This document shows, piece by piece, positions 9,401 to 17,260 of a DNA stretch of 64,000 bases. The notes under the pieces are model-generated. The model had not been told where the DNA came from, did not search any database, and worked only from the letters and a program-made list of their open reading frames with translations. Where the stretch lies: positions 248,001 to 312,000 of the forward strand of contig CAXXUH010000004.1 of assembly GCA_963665405.2 (NCBI GenBank), given 5' to 3'. This DNA comes from G963665405 sp963665405. GTDB taxonomy: Bacteria > Chloroflexota > Dehalococcoidia > Lucifugimonadales > G963665405. The first letter of the stretch is position 1; the number at the start of each line of letters is the position of its first letter. The position numbers and the translations under genes were made by a program.

Positions 9401-10923
9401 TCGCCTGGATCGGCCGGGTCGTCCCAGTTCTCGGCGAAGAACCTGTCGCCGACGTGGAAGCTGCGAATCAGGATATGCGCGCCGCCCTCGAATCCGAACC
9501 ACATGGGATTCGTCTCGTCCACCGACAGCATGCCCGGAATGGTCGAGCTGACGCAGTCGAAGGTGCCGTTGATGCCGGGCGCCCCGTCCGAGAACGTGGC
9601 CGCATACTCCCAGGTTCCGACCTGGTCGCACATGAAGCGAATCCTCCAAGCGGTCCCCCCGTCGTAGAACCCCCAGAAGTCGACCGTCGACGCATCGGGT
9701 CGCGTGTACGTTACGTCCAGGCTGACGTCGTTATATGGGTCGGCGTAGCTAGCGGTGTTGGTCGCCGACGCCTCGAACCGGTCCCACTGGCCAACTCCGG
9801 AGTCACCCGCGGAGATCACCAGGTCGACGGCCGAGCTCTCCACGACCACCGAGCCTCCTGCGGGATCCTGGCCGATCACGCTGCCGGCGGGGACGGTGTC
9901 GCTGTTCGCCGTGGACACAGCACCGACCAGCAGGCTCGCGGCGACGATCGCCGCCTCGGCTTCGGTCAGGGCGAGACCCACGACATCGGGGACGATCGTC
10001 GTCACCGGACCCGGGGAAATCACGGAGATCATATAACCCTGGGTGTCGAACTGGCCCTCTTGGTCCCGCGCACCCACTGTGACCAGGTTGTCGCCAAGCT
10101 GGGCGTCGGTAGGCGTCCACTGGATCACTCCGCTCACGCTGTCGATGGTCATCCCAGGCGGCCCCAAATCCAGGGAGAAGGTGATTACGTCTCCCGCGTC
10201 GGGATCGGTCGCCTCGACGTCGTAGATGTAAAGCTGCTCCTCCGTGGCCGTCGTCACTGGGGCGGACGTGATATGCGGTGGGCTGTTCAATTCCCCACCC
10301 GTATCGATGGAGTTCTCGTCCGCGCAGATCGTCCCCTCGGACGGCGTGGTCAGGACTGTCGCGAAGGTGATGGTTCCCAAAGGTGGGATCCCCGGGACGG
10401 AAAAGCCTATCGAGATTGGAGGGTCGATGACGGGGAGCGCAATGGACCAAAGGGGGATCTCCTGACCCTCCATGAATAGGGCAACGGTCCAAACGGCAGG
10501 CGTCCGAAGTCCGATGACGAAGTCGACGCTGAGGGTTCCCTCGTTAAAGTCGAGGACCACGCCGATTGTGCAGAGCTCCGGCGACACATCCGCGTTGGCC
10601 CGTAAGGTGTCCGCCCGCCCAGGCCCCACGACGTCCGGAGCGATCATCGGCACAGGAGCCAGCGAAACCTCCCGGTCGACGGCCACGAGGTCCGCCAACC
10701 CTGGCCTGCCGTCGGCATTGAGGATTGCCGGTCGCAGCGAACCCGGCGCACTGATGTTTGTGTCGGTCACCGTGAACGAGGCACGATGTGCGGCGGACTG
10801 AGCAGGTATGAGCGCACATAAGACGGTCGCCAGGATCATGGCCGAGACAACCGGGCTTCTCCTGAGTCGGCGTACAAGCCCCCGTCGCAAAGTCAATGAC
10901 TCGCGGGCCCCCAGATTCCCCAC
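6499..10923 (-). CDS. secreted multidomain protein: PASTA, DUF5060/glycosidase-like and purple acid phosphatase-like modules
   Basis: 1474 residues. N-terminal signal peptide (arginine-rich n-region, then VVSAMILATVLCALIPA, cleavage near AQSAA). Order: beta-rich region; putative-Ig (He_PIG) domain about 212-305; one PASTA domain about 312-378 (starts VPDVVGLALTEAEA); DUF5060-like domain about 380-460; apiosidase/DUF4038-like barrel about 478-800 (WFQAQGYNLISVASHY); fibronectin-like purple-acid-phosphatase N-domain about 868-955; metallophosphatase about 959-1200 with VADTG, GGDYAYY, YGNHE, YFHVAPFS and AHDQSYER; BACON-like domain about 1271-1364; final Ig-like domain. The last metal motif has Gln where many family members have His. 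No sorting signal or anchor is seen, so it is probably released. The start is GTG at 10923 with no good ribosome site; a dead IS1380 begins only about 20 bp upstream, so native expression signals may be lost. Confidence 0.78.
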   Translation of the reverse strand: MGNLGARESLTLRRGLVRRLRRSPVVSAMILATVLCALIPAQSAAHRASFTVTDTNISAPGSLRPAILNADGRPGLADLVAVDREVSLAPVPMIAPDVVGPGRADTLRANADVSPELCTIGVVLDFNEGTLSVDFVIGLRTPAVWTVALFMEGQEIPLWSIALPVIDPPISIGFSVPGIPPLGTITFATVLTTPSEGTICADENSIDTGGELNSPPHITSAPVTTATEEQLYIYDVEATDPDAGDVITFSLDLGPPGMTIDSVSGVIQWTPTDAQLGDNLVTVGARDQEGQFDTQGYMISVISPGPVTTIVPDVVGLALTEAEAAIVAASLLVGAVSTANSDTVPAGSVIGQDPAGGSVVVESSAVDLVISAGDSGVGQWDRFEASATNTASYADPYNDVSLDVTYTRPDASTVDFWGFYDGGTAWRIRFMCDQVGTWEYAATFSDGAPGINGTFDCVSSTIPGMLSVDETNPMWFGFEGGAHILIRSFHVGDRFFAENWDDPADPGDGDKRAVFLDWFQAQGYNLISVASHYLNRERSGRGLGWDTPNLWPLDAAEYRKMETILDELANRRIMVYPFAGFFGRDSDYPTVEGDQTAYIRYTLARLGSYWNILLNVAGPEPNLGWMSGSDVSRLGNEIQSLDVFGHPLSVHNRTGGDPYENSSWTSYGTLQGPKTTNLGTLSGGLLGSHNPSKPLYAQETLWSGNQNHPDYSDDQLRKNAYVITMSAAAFAFGDMGGPNAGDEGNSSSGFTGSLDLADRRQWRHDIIKDVLDLFETIPFYKMSPCQGLVSNGYCLAETGREYLVYLGSPGSVSVAITGGPFSVEWINAQNTSDRRSGGTTSDGQGLTSPSDGDDWLVHLSTSGADQIHLSWTQDPSTTFTVVWHTWDTAAASDVEYRKQGDAVWQSAAGSLRASGTSGTLHEATLAGLLPGTDYEYRVLGDGGVWSDVFTTKTAPPAGPADFDFIFVADTGLIGRLDDLATGTEQVRDEIAAMNPDLVLLGGDYAYYSTDTRYGTLDTTIDAWFNQMEPIGARSPMMPTYGNHEVLLGEGFEEWEQRFATPSGSNGQRFYSFDVGDVHFVSILAVYNGNPLPEADRNWVEQDITAAFAAGARWVVPYFHVAPFSDGENHPSNLSLRAQLGPLFEALGVKLVLTAHDQSYERTFPLIGVPDSITLTSSSLTCYDGTDGVTWVKVSPGGKLSNRNGDFSQWATDPQPFWTAFRDNTMHTFARVAVSASGSLRLEAYGVVGDGTPPVIFDSFEYRLSGGCPASMEFARSFVSVAVEKDGLASAIVDIDTSDDSPASFTLAESVPWLSVTSTSVTTPATVAFSFDTAGLLPGTYRGTVEATAAGFESDVILVELNVGGGYALLVSSSATRASPLLLEGRTLAGDVFIFTSPDDEVSRVDFYIDGVFVKRENTAPFDLAGTDTGDPTRSALPYDTTQLSNGIHTVSTTLRTEFGEETATASFTVDNPGS

Positions 10924-10944
10924 CTAGATAAGAGAAAGACCTCG

Positions 10945-12420
10945 TTGGCGCCCGCCACGAAGCGGGCTAAGATGTTTCTTGACCAAGAGAAACGATCACC
11001 AACGAGGTGCAGCTATTATGAAGCAAGGCTTACTGGCATTCCAGTCGAGCAGGAGAAGGGCTCGACGGGTATGACGGGGCTGTCCGGCCTGATGACGTAC
11101 CTGGAGTTGATGCAAGCAGCGGGTTTGAGGTCATCGGTAGAGCGCCACGTGAGACTGCGGGAGAGAGGTCAGGGCTGGACGGACAGCCAGATGATCATCT
11201 CGCTGATGCTGCTGAACTTGGCAGGCGGCGAGTCGGTGTCCGACCTTGATCTCCTTGAGAAGGACAGAGGGCTGTGCAGGATGTTTCGAGAGTTCGAGAC
11301 CTGTGGTATGCGTCTCAGCGAGCGCAGGGCGTTGGAGAAGAGATGGCGAGTCGAGCGTCGTCGGAGCGTGCCGTCGGAGTCTGCGGTGTTCCGGTATCTG
11401 GAGAGGTTCCATGACGCGGGCGAGGAGTCGATGCGGGAAGCTCACAGAGCATTCATACCTGCTCCCAATGGAGCTATGAAGGGTCTGCGCAAGGTGAACG
11501 CCGACCTAGTGGGCTTCGCGCAGAGCCGTTCGCCTCAGACCGAGGCCACTCTGGACATGGATGCCACACTGGTGGAGACGCGCAAGCAGGAGGCGCTCCC
11601 CAGCTACAAGAAGTACAGGGCGTACCAGCCGCTGACCTACTGGTCAGAGGCCGAGTTGATCGTGCATTCGGAGTTTCGGGACGGCAACGTACCTGCGGGC
11701 AGCAGTTGCGAGTGTTGATTGAAGTGCTGGGCCGTCTGCCTGCGGGGGTGGAGAAGGTGATGCTGAGGTCGGATACGGCGGGGTACCAGCGGGAGTTGCT
11801 GCGGTACTGCGCGGAGGGTGGAGACGAGCGGTTCGGGGTGATCGATCGACGTGACGACGGAGTTCCGCCGTGCGGTGTCCGAGGTCGCCGAGGCTGGCAG
11901 ACGCTGTACCGCAGCGTGTGGACACCTGGGCTGATGTGAACTTCGTGCCTAACTGGATAGGGCACTCCAAGAACAGCCCGCCAAGCTACCAGGGAGCGGT
12001 TGCCGTGCCGGCATTGAGAGCTTCCATTCCCCGCGTGGAGCGTCCAACAGAGCTGGAGGTCTTCGGCGTGGTGACCAACCCCGGCGAGTTGACTGGTGGT
12101 CGAGACAGAGGTGCGGCAAGGGCGAGGAGGTCCACAGCGTTCTGAAGAGTGACTTGGCTGGGGGCCGGCTGCCTCGGGGCTGTTCGGGGCCAACGCCGCA
12201 TGGTGGGCCATATCGGGCTGGCCTTCAACCTGAACTCTGCCATGAAGCGGCTGGTGTTGGGCGAACGAGGCGGTGCGCTTCGCCCGGACTGAGCACGCCA
12301 GGAGGTATGACGCGCTCAGGGCGCGGCAGAGATACGCTGGTCGCCAGGATCATGACTCTGCCGAGTTGCCACAACTCGGCCATGCCTTCTGGCCTGAGAA
12401 CAGTCGGCGTACAAGCACCC
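10945..12420 (+). pseudogene. degenerate IS1380-family transposase
   Basis: An intact N-terminal part (10945-11718) contains the MTGLSGLMTYLELMQAAG start, a LNLAGGESVSDLDLLEKD segment and LDMDATLVETRK, the first catalytic Asp region. After about 11697 the reading jumps frame repeatedly: MLRSDTAGYQRELLRYCAEG in one frame, FVPNWIGHSKNSP in another, then EVFGVVTNPGELTGG and KGEEVHSVLKSDLAGGRLP, each separated by one-base indels. The order matches a full IS1380 transposase, so this is one dead copy. Its left end probably lies near 10940, where CCTCGTTGG recurs inverted (CCAACGAGG about 55 bases on). Right end not determined. Confidence 0.78.
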
Positions 12421-13108
12421 GAGACCCTGTCCGATCATGTCATGCGTCACCCCTGGTCGACATCAATGCACACTCGCTCCCAACCATGTCAGTGGGGAAT
12501 ACCCGTCGGGGGCCCGTCGGTAGGGCGGGATGTACTCAGGGCTCATGTCAGCTACCTGCTGATCTGCCTCATACCGCCGCCAATAGGCGCCGTCCGGAAG
12601 ATCCTGTGCGGAGTGAGCCCGCGAACTTGGACACTTCGTCTCCCTCTAACAATTGGCGCTGACGGTGCCGGATCATACGCGACCAGATCACCGTCGGATT
12701 TCATCGAACACTCTCTTGGGCCGTCCGAAACTTCTCATGTTGGTGAACGGCCGAGGCTTCTACCGTAAACGATAGGGCAACATATAGGAGGCCGACGCAA
12801 CTGTCAACTCGGCGAAGAACTCTATGACGGTGTTCGGATTCCGAACAGTGTTCGTGCTCAGATGCTAACCAGGAGGATGCAGCCAACCGCAGAGGTCGTC
12901 GGCCCCTGACATTTACACTGACCACACGCCAGATATCTAGCCGGACTGCGGTCATGTTCTGTTGACGCGTCGATGTCTCACGCTGGTTCCAGCTGACTGC
13001 TCTCAGGCTTGGCGTTTGTCGTACCAGACCGTGAGTGAGCGTAAGTAACGCCCTAACCGGGACACTTCCAGACGCGTCGACTACCTATGGAGGGCTGTAA
13101 AGACTATT
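12421..13108. other. non-coding stretch left of the tRNA-Gly island
   Basis: No open frame here looks like a gene; the short ORFs are arginine/proline-rich shadows. It may contain further worn transposon sequence. The only structure noted is the palindrome TGTTCGG-ATT-CCGAACA at 12831-12847 (7-bp arms), which resembles a repressor operator but has no gene beside it. The stretch ends at the tRNA-derived repeat. Confidence 0.4.
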
Positions 13109-13153
13109 TGGAGCGGGAGAGGGGAGTCGAACCCCCGACCCTCTGCTTGGGAA
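13109..13153 (-). repeat. att repeat: 3' half of tRNA-Gly(CCC), distal copy
   Basis: Forty-five bases identical to the 3' part of the complete tRNA-Gly gene at 49468-49542. It begins TGGAGCGGG (complement of the CCA end and acceptor strand) and ends TTGGGAA, the complement of the whole anticodon loop. The match ends there: the next bases are ATAGC instead of GCAGA. It is not a functional tRNA. Reading: the distal attachment site produced by integration. Confidence 0.92.
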
Positions 13154-13285
13154 ATAGCCCGTCTGTCGTTTCTTTTTAATTCTCCTCGTTTCGCCTGATT
13201 GCTAGAAACGCCTGGATATAGGCGCATACGGCCTCTCCGCGTTTCTGTTGCGTTCTTCCCGATGCTGGCGTACTATGGCTCTTAT

Positions 13286-13305
13286 GTTGACTATTTGTTG
13301 ACTTC
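13286..13305 (+). promoter_or_regulatory. left arm-type integrase site (tandem GTTGACT)
   Basis: GTTGACT occurs twice, 11 bp apart, within 20 bases just before the integrase start. The same 20 bases with a single mismatch occur at 49401-49420 inside the other end. Repeats of this sort flanking the core are where the N-terminal domain of lambda-type integrases binds. The site also overlaps the expected integrase promoter (TTGACT at 13298-13303 could double as a -35), which would allow autorepression. Confidence 0.65.
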
Positions 13306-13318
13306 TGGAGGTTTCGCC

Positions 13319-14470
13319 ATGCTCACCGAGCGGATTATCAGAGACGCAAGACCACGGGCGAGCCCACACATTATATGGGATGCCCGCGTCAAGGGTCTCG
13401 GCCTGAAGGTCAGCCCGAAGGGTTCACGGACCTATGTGATCGACTACCGAACGGGAGGACGACAGCGCCGAGCCACTATCGGGCGACCCTCCGAAATCTC
13501 CCTTGCCGATGCCCGACGGCGGGCAGCCGACGAGTTGGACGCCATCCGCAACGGCGGTGCGGATCCGCTCGAACGCAAGCGCGCGAGTCGGGAAGCACCC
13601 ACGGTCAAGGATGCGCTGGACAGGTACTTCGACGAACACGTTCTGTTGCGCGTGGCTCACGGGCGCATGACTTCCAAGACGGTCGCCAACTACCGGAGTT
13701 GGGCCAAGCACGTCTATGAGGGCTTAGGGCGGCATAAGGTGGCGGACGTGGACCGCCGCCACGTGGAACGGATGGTCGCGGGCTTGCCCCACACGACGCG
13801 CAATCGGGCGTTGTCTTTCACCCGGTCGCTGTTCAACGTGTTCGAGCAGTGGGAGCTGCGTCCCCGCCACTCAAACCCGGTCTATGCCATCGAGCGAAGC
13901 GTCGAGTATCCACGTGACCGGGTTCTCACCAGTGACGAGTTGGCCTCTCTCGCGGAGGCACTCACAGAGGCTGAAGGCCGATACCCGGCTGCGGTCGCGG
14001 CGATTCGATTGACGGCAGTGACGGGTCTAAGGATAGGCGAAGTGCTCGGCATCGAGTGGCGTGACGTTGACCTTGAGACGGGACGCCTCGTGATCACGAC
14101 CAGCAAGACAGGCCGCAGGGTTCACCACCTACCCGTACCCGCCCTTGACCTGCTCCGTCGCCTTCCCCGCATCAACGCCTGGTGCTTCACATCCGGTCGG
14201 GATGCAGGACTAACCTATCGTCACGCGTTGGTCGTGTTTAAGCAGGCGGCCACTGCGGCTGGTCTGTCAGATATCAGGCTTCACGATCTCCGGCGCGGGG
14301 TTATGACACGTGCGGCTGCTGCTGGCGCGTCCGCTCACATCATCAAGGACCTGCTCGGACACTCGACGTTGGAGGCCGCGACGCGATACGTCCGTCAGAT
14401 GGGCGCGCCGGTGCGTGAGGCGCGGGAACGAGTGGCCACAGAGATCGCGGGTGCGATGGGGGCACTGTGA
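13319..14470 (+). CDS. int: tyrosine recombinase / island integrase
   Basis: 383 residues. An N-terminal DUF4102-type arm-binding domain (LGLKVSPKGSRTYVIDYR) is followed by a SAM-like core-binding domain (about 95-180) and the catalytic domain. Active-site residues are visible in order: Arg in VTGLRIGEVLG, Lys in TTSKTGRR, His and Arg in LHDLRRG, His in DLLGHSTL and the nucleophile in ATRYVRQ. The ATG at 13319 is preceded by GGAGG seven bases away. An in-frame upstream start at 13199 lies nearer the attachment site and lacks such a site. Placement beside the tRNA fragment identifies it as the integrase of this island. The next gene overlaps its stop by four bases. Confidence 0.93.
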   Translation: MLTERIIRDARPRASPHIIWDARVKGLGLKVSPKGSRTYVIDYRTGGRQRRATIGRPSEISLADARRRAADELDAIRNGGADPLERKRASREAPTVKDALDRYFDEHVLLRVAHGRMTSKTVANYRSWAKHVYEGLGRHKVADVDRRHVERMVAGLPHTTRNRALSFTRSLFNVFEQWELRPRHSNPVYAIERSVEYPRDRVLTSDELASLAEALTEAEGRYPAAVAAIRLTAVTGLRIGEVLGIEWRDVDLETGRLVITTSKTGRRVHHLPVPALDLLRRLPRINAWCFTSGRDAGLTYRHALVVFKQAATAAGLSDIRLHDLRRGVMTRAAAAGASAHIIKDLLGHSTLEAATRYVRQMGAPVREARERVATEIAGAMGAL

Positions 14471-15006
14471 AAATCTGGAAGCCGAACATGGACATGATTC
14501 CAGCCTGGCTTGAGGGTTGGCTGAGCAACCCCGGAAGTCCGGCCGATTGGTTGGGACTTGCATGGTTCAATGGGGAGCCTCTACCCGGTTCTGAGTGGAC
14601 GCGAGACGCGGAATTGAATCGCTGGATAGCTAATTCCGAGAGTGACCCCGTGGCTTGGGAGGGTTGCCGTCGTCTACTTGAGCGAACGGGTTCGCCAGAC
14701 CGGCCGATACCCGTTGCTCTCATCCAATGGGCTAGGGATGTCGCGATAGAGACCATCAAGAAGCCGAAACTCAGGCAGGGCCAGCATAGTACAGATAACG
14801 GTTGGCGGGACCTGCGCATTGCTCAGGCGGTGTGGGCGCTTCGCGGTGCTGGTATGAAGTTGGAAGAGGCTTGCTACGAAGTCGCAGGGGCCATGAAGCG
14901 GACCAACGCGAGGACCGCAATCGAGGAAGACGCTGTACTTAAGGTCTACAAGTCCGTTCGAAAGCGGGACAGGTACTTCGGCATTTTCTCCGTACCTTCA
15001 TTCTGA
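14467..15006 (+). CDS. hypothetical protein coupled to integrase
   Basis: 179 residues from a GTG that overlaps the integrase stop (GTGA), so translation is probably coupled. Tryptophan-rich and mixed charge. No signal peptide or membrane segment. The C-terminal third (WRDLRIAQAVWALRGAGMKL and on) reads as helical, with a possible HTH followed by KVYKSVRKRDRYFG. No family recognised. Its location between the integrase and two small HTH genes suggests a role in control of integration or replication of the island; that is inference from position only. Confidence 0.6.
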   Translation: MKIWKPNMDMIPAWLEGWLSNPGSPADWLGLAWFNGEPLPGSEWTRDAELNRWIANSESDPVAWEGCRRLLERTGSPDRPIPVALIQWARDVAIETIKKPKLRQGQHSTDNGWRDLRIAQAVWALRGAGMKLEEACYEVAGAMKRTNARTAIEEDAVLKVYKSVRKRDRYFGIFSVPSF

Positions 15007-15052
15007 TTTCATTCAGGTCTATGGTGTTTCCACAAGCTGCTAGGAGACACCG

Positions 15053-15280
15053 ATGTATGCATTCGAAGGCGACCGCTACTATCGCACCAGCGACCCCGAG
15101 CTCGCCTTAATCGCCACCCGCTCAACGCTGGGCCAATGGCGCCATCGGGGTGAAGGTCCACCCTATCTCAGGTTCGGCAACCGCGTGCTGTATCGCGGCT
15201 CTGACCTTAATCGTTGGCTCGCCGCGCACCTGGTCGAAACGTCCTTTTCTCGCGAGGCGGGATTGGGAGGCGCCGCATGA
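15053..15280 (+). CDS. excisionase-like MerR/AlpA-type HTH protein
   Basis: 75 residues. It shows the compact winged-helix pattern of HTH_17/excisionase proteins: a first helix containing ALIATRSTLGQWRHRGEGPP, then YLRFGNRVLYRGSDLNRWLA. This is the usual layout in which the wing and final helix read DNA. An AGGAGAC ribosome site precedes the ATG. In islands with tyrosine integrases such proteins bend the attachment site and steer excision, so it is the best candidate for a recombination directionality factor. The stop overlaps the next start (ATGA). Confidence 0.75.
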   Translation: MYAFEGDRYYRTSDPELALIATRSTLGQWRHRGEGPPYLRFGNRVLYRGSDLNRWLAAHLVETSFSREAGLGGAA

Positions 15281-15396
15281 AGCAACGACGACTATCCGAA
15301 ATCGGCATTTCCGTGGCGGGCTTGGCCGAGGAACTCAGGAGGGATAGATCGGTGATTCACTGGCGCATCAAGGCGCTGAGGATTCCGACATTTAAG

Positions 15397-17108
15397 CCCG
15401 AATCCACCGAAGGACGGCCTTGAGGACAGCCCATGAAGAAGCTAGAGGGTGCTCCTCTGAATCTGGGATAATGGTTTTGGAACAGAAACCCGCGCGGAAA
15501 CAAGGAGCACCCAATAGATGCTGCCACAGAACAAACCCGACCGTATCCGCATCCTCTTTGACGACCATCGCCTGGTGGCCAATGCCGGCCTGCTCGTGCC
15601 GGCCACCCTCGCCCGGCACCTGGGCCTGCGAGAACTCGTCGACCATCACCTTGACCTCGGCGGCGCGCCGGGACGGGCGAACACGGGGGACAAGATGCTG
15701 ACGCTGGTCGCTTCCGCGCTGGCTGGCGGCGACTGCATCGACGACGCCGATGCGCTGCGCGCTGGTGGGACGGTCGGTGTTCTAGGCTGCGTGGTCAAGG
15801 CGCCATCCACCCTGGGGACGTTCCTGCGCAGCTTCCGGTGGGGGCATGTCCGTCAACTCGACCGCGTGAGCCGCCAGTTGTTGGCCCGGGCCTGGGCCGC
15901 TGGGGCCGGACCCGGCGACTCGCCCCTGACCATCGACCTGGACTCGACCATCTGCGAGACCTATGGACTGGCCAAGGAGGGAGCGCGCCACCACGGCTAT
16001 ACCGGCAAGCGGGGCTATCACCCCCTGTTGGCCGTCGCCGCCGGCACCGGCGACGTGCTGATGTCCCGGCTGCGCGAGGGCCGCGCCAACACCGCTCGGG
16101 GCGCCGCCCACTTCCTGCGTGAAACGGTGAGCCGGGTTCGCCGTGCCGGGGCCAGCGGGCAACTTACGGCGCGGGCCGACAGCGGCTTCTACGCCCACGC
16201 TCTCGTCGCCGCCTGTCGTGAGATGGATGTCCGCTTCTCCATCACCATCCGCCAGCACAAAAGCCTGCGGAACCTGATCGAGGCGATTCCCGATGCAGAC
16301 TGGACGCCGGTCCCCTACTGGATGGACGGCGCCGCCGATGTGGCGCAGACCACCTACACCCCCTTCCGGACTGAGCCCGGCGCCGCACCGGTGCGGCTCA
16401 TCGTCCGGCGGGTGAAGCCCACGCCCGGTTCCCAACTGGCCCTCTTCGCCACCTACAGCTATCACGGCTTCATCACCGACCGGGACGGAGAGACCCTGGA
16501 ACTGGAGGCCGACCACCGCCGCCACGCCGAGATCGAGAACGCCATTCGAGACCTCAAGTACGGCGTCGGTCTGAACCACATGCCGTCCGGCCGCTTCGCC
16601 GCCAACGGCGCTTGGCTGGCGGTACAGGTGATGGCCCACAACCTGGCCCGCTGGACGGCGCGGATCGGTCTGGGCGAGCAGATCGCGACCACCAAGACCC
16701 TTCGGCGACGGTTCTTCTCCCTGGCCGGACGGCTCACCCGCTCGGCACGCCGCCTCACCCTGCATCTGCCACAGCGCTGGCCTTGGGAAACCCAGTTCAG
16801 TCGCGCCCTGGCACGGCTGCGAGCGATTCCACTCCCAGCCTGACGGCGCCCGTCCGCAACTGACCCGCCATCCGCCCAACCGAACGTCCCCGCAAACTCG
16901 CGCCAGTCCGGTCCGCGAGCACCTCTCGCCGCGTCCTCTCCCCGCCATCTCGCCCTACCCAACGTCCCCAGACGGTCACAAGGTCTCCCCGCGGCGGCTG
17001 AAGACAGACACCGGCCCCATTTACCCGAATCGTGCCCGGACCATCGCCTCCCTTTGCCCCTCATCACCCATTCTGCTGCTGCAACGTCATACCTTCGGTG
17101 GATTCGGG
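15397..17108 (+). mobile_element. IS1380-family insertion sequence
   Basis: 1712 bp with perfect 17-bp terminal inverted repeats (CCCGAATCCACCGAAGG at 15397-15413, its complement at 17092-17108). It is flanked by the 5-bp direct repeat TTAAG (15392-15396 and 17109-17113). It contains one intact transposase. A second inverted pair (GGGTGCTCCT near 15448, AGGAGCACCC near 15505) lies between the left end and the transposase start. A fragment of a close relative is at 30958-31286, and a solo copy of the right-end repeat is at 18864-18880. Confidence 0.88.
15518..16843 (+). CDS. IS1380-family transposase
   Basis: 441 residues of the DDE type. First acid region TIDLDSTICETYG (about 144-156), second TARADSGFYAHA (about 218-229), third around RHAEIENAIRDLKYGVGLNH (about 329-348). 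The arginine-rich C-terminus (TKTLRRRFFSLAGRL) is typical of the family. The GGAGCACCC tract before the ATG may serve as ribosome site. The long opposite-strand ORF over the same DNA is a shadow. Intact, so probably able to transpose. Confidence 0.93.
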   Translation: MLPQNKPDRIRILFDDHRLVANAGLLVPATLARHLGLRELVDHHLDLGGAPGRANTGDKMLTLVASALAGGDCIDDADALRAGGTVGVLGCVVKAPSTLGTFLRSFRWGHVRQLDRVSRQLLARAWAAGAGPGDSPLTIDLDSTICETYGLAKEGARHHGYTGKRGYHPLLAVAAGTGDVLMSRLREGRANTARGAAHFLRETVSRVRRAGASGQLTARADSGFYAHALVAACREMDVRFSITIRQHKSLRNLIEAIPDADWTPVPYWMDGAADVAQTTYTPFRTEPGAAPVRLIVRRVKPTPGSQLALFATYSYHGFITDRDGETLELEADHRRHAEIENAIRDLKYGVGLNHMPSGRFAANGAWLAVQVMAHNLARWTARIGLGEQIATTKTLRRRFFSLAGRLTRSARRLTLHLPQRWPWETQFSRALARLRAIPLPA

Positions 17109-17260
17109 TTAAGGCCTTGGGGCGGCGCGGACACATGATCAATGCCGTCGTTCACGCTGACGCCGACCGCATCCGTGCACTTTACAACCCGCAGTCTGCA
17201 CATGACACCCCAAGGTCATAAACCCTTGGGGAAGTGGGTATAGGACCTAACAGGCTACAT

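Larger units (their letters stand above)
15277..17221 (+). pseudogene. 75-residue HTH gene split by an IS1380-family element
   Basis: The 5' part (15277-15396) encodes a small HTH protein (ISVAGLAEELRRDRSVIHWR). At 15397 the frame runs into the terminal repeat of the IS and stops at 15423. If the IS (15397-17108) and one TTAAG copy are removed, the frame continues from 17114 (ALGRRGHMINAVVHADADRI) to TAA at 17219-17221, giving an uninterrupted 75-codon gene. As it stands the product has a foreign tail of eight residues. It was probably co-transcribed with the excisionase-like gene upstream. Confidence 0.78.

Noticed and set aside
9454..10479. Forward ORF of 341 codons over the secreted protein gene
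   Set aside because: No domain sense; the reverse strand shows PASTA, Ig and other domains across the same DNA.
13109..13153. A second tRNA-Gly gene
   Set aside because: Only the 3' half is present; the 5' half is replaced by unrelated sequence, so it is an attachment-site duplicate.
15782..16948. Reverse ORF of 388 codons
   Set aside because: Shadow of the IS1380 transposase, typical of high-GC third-position bias.
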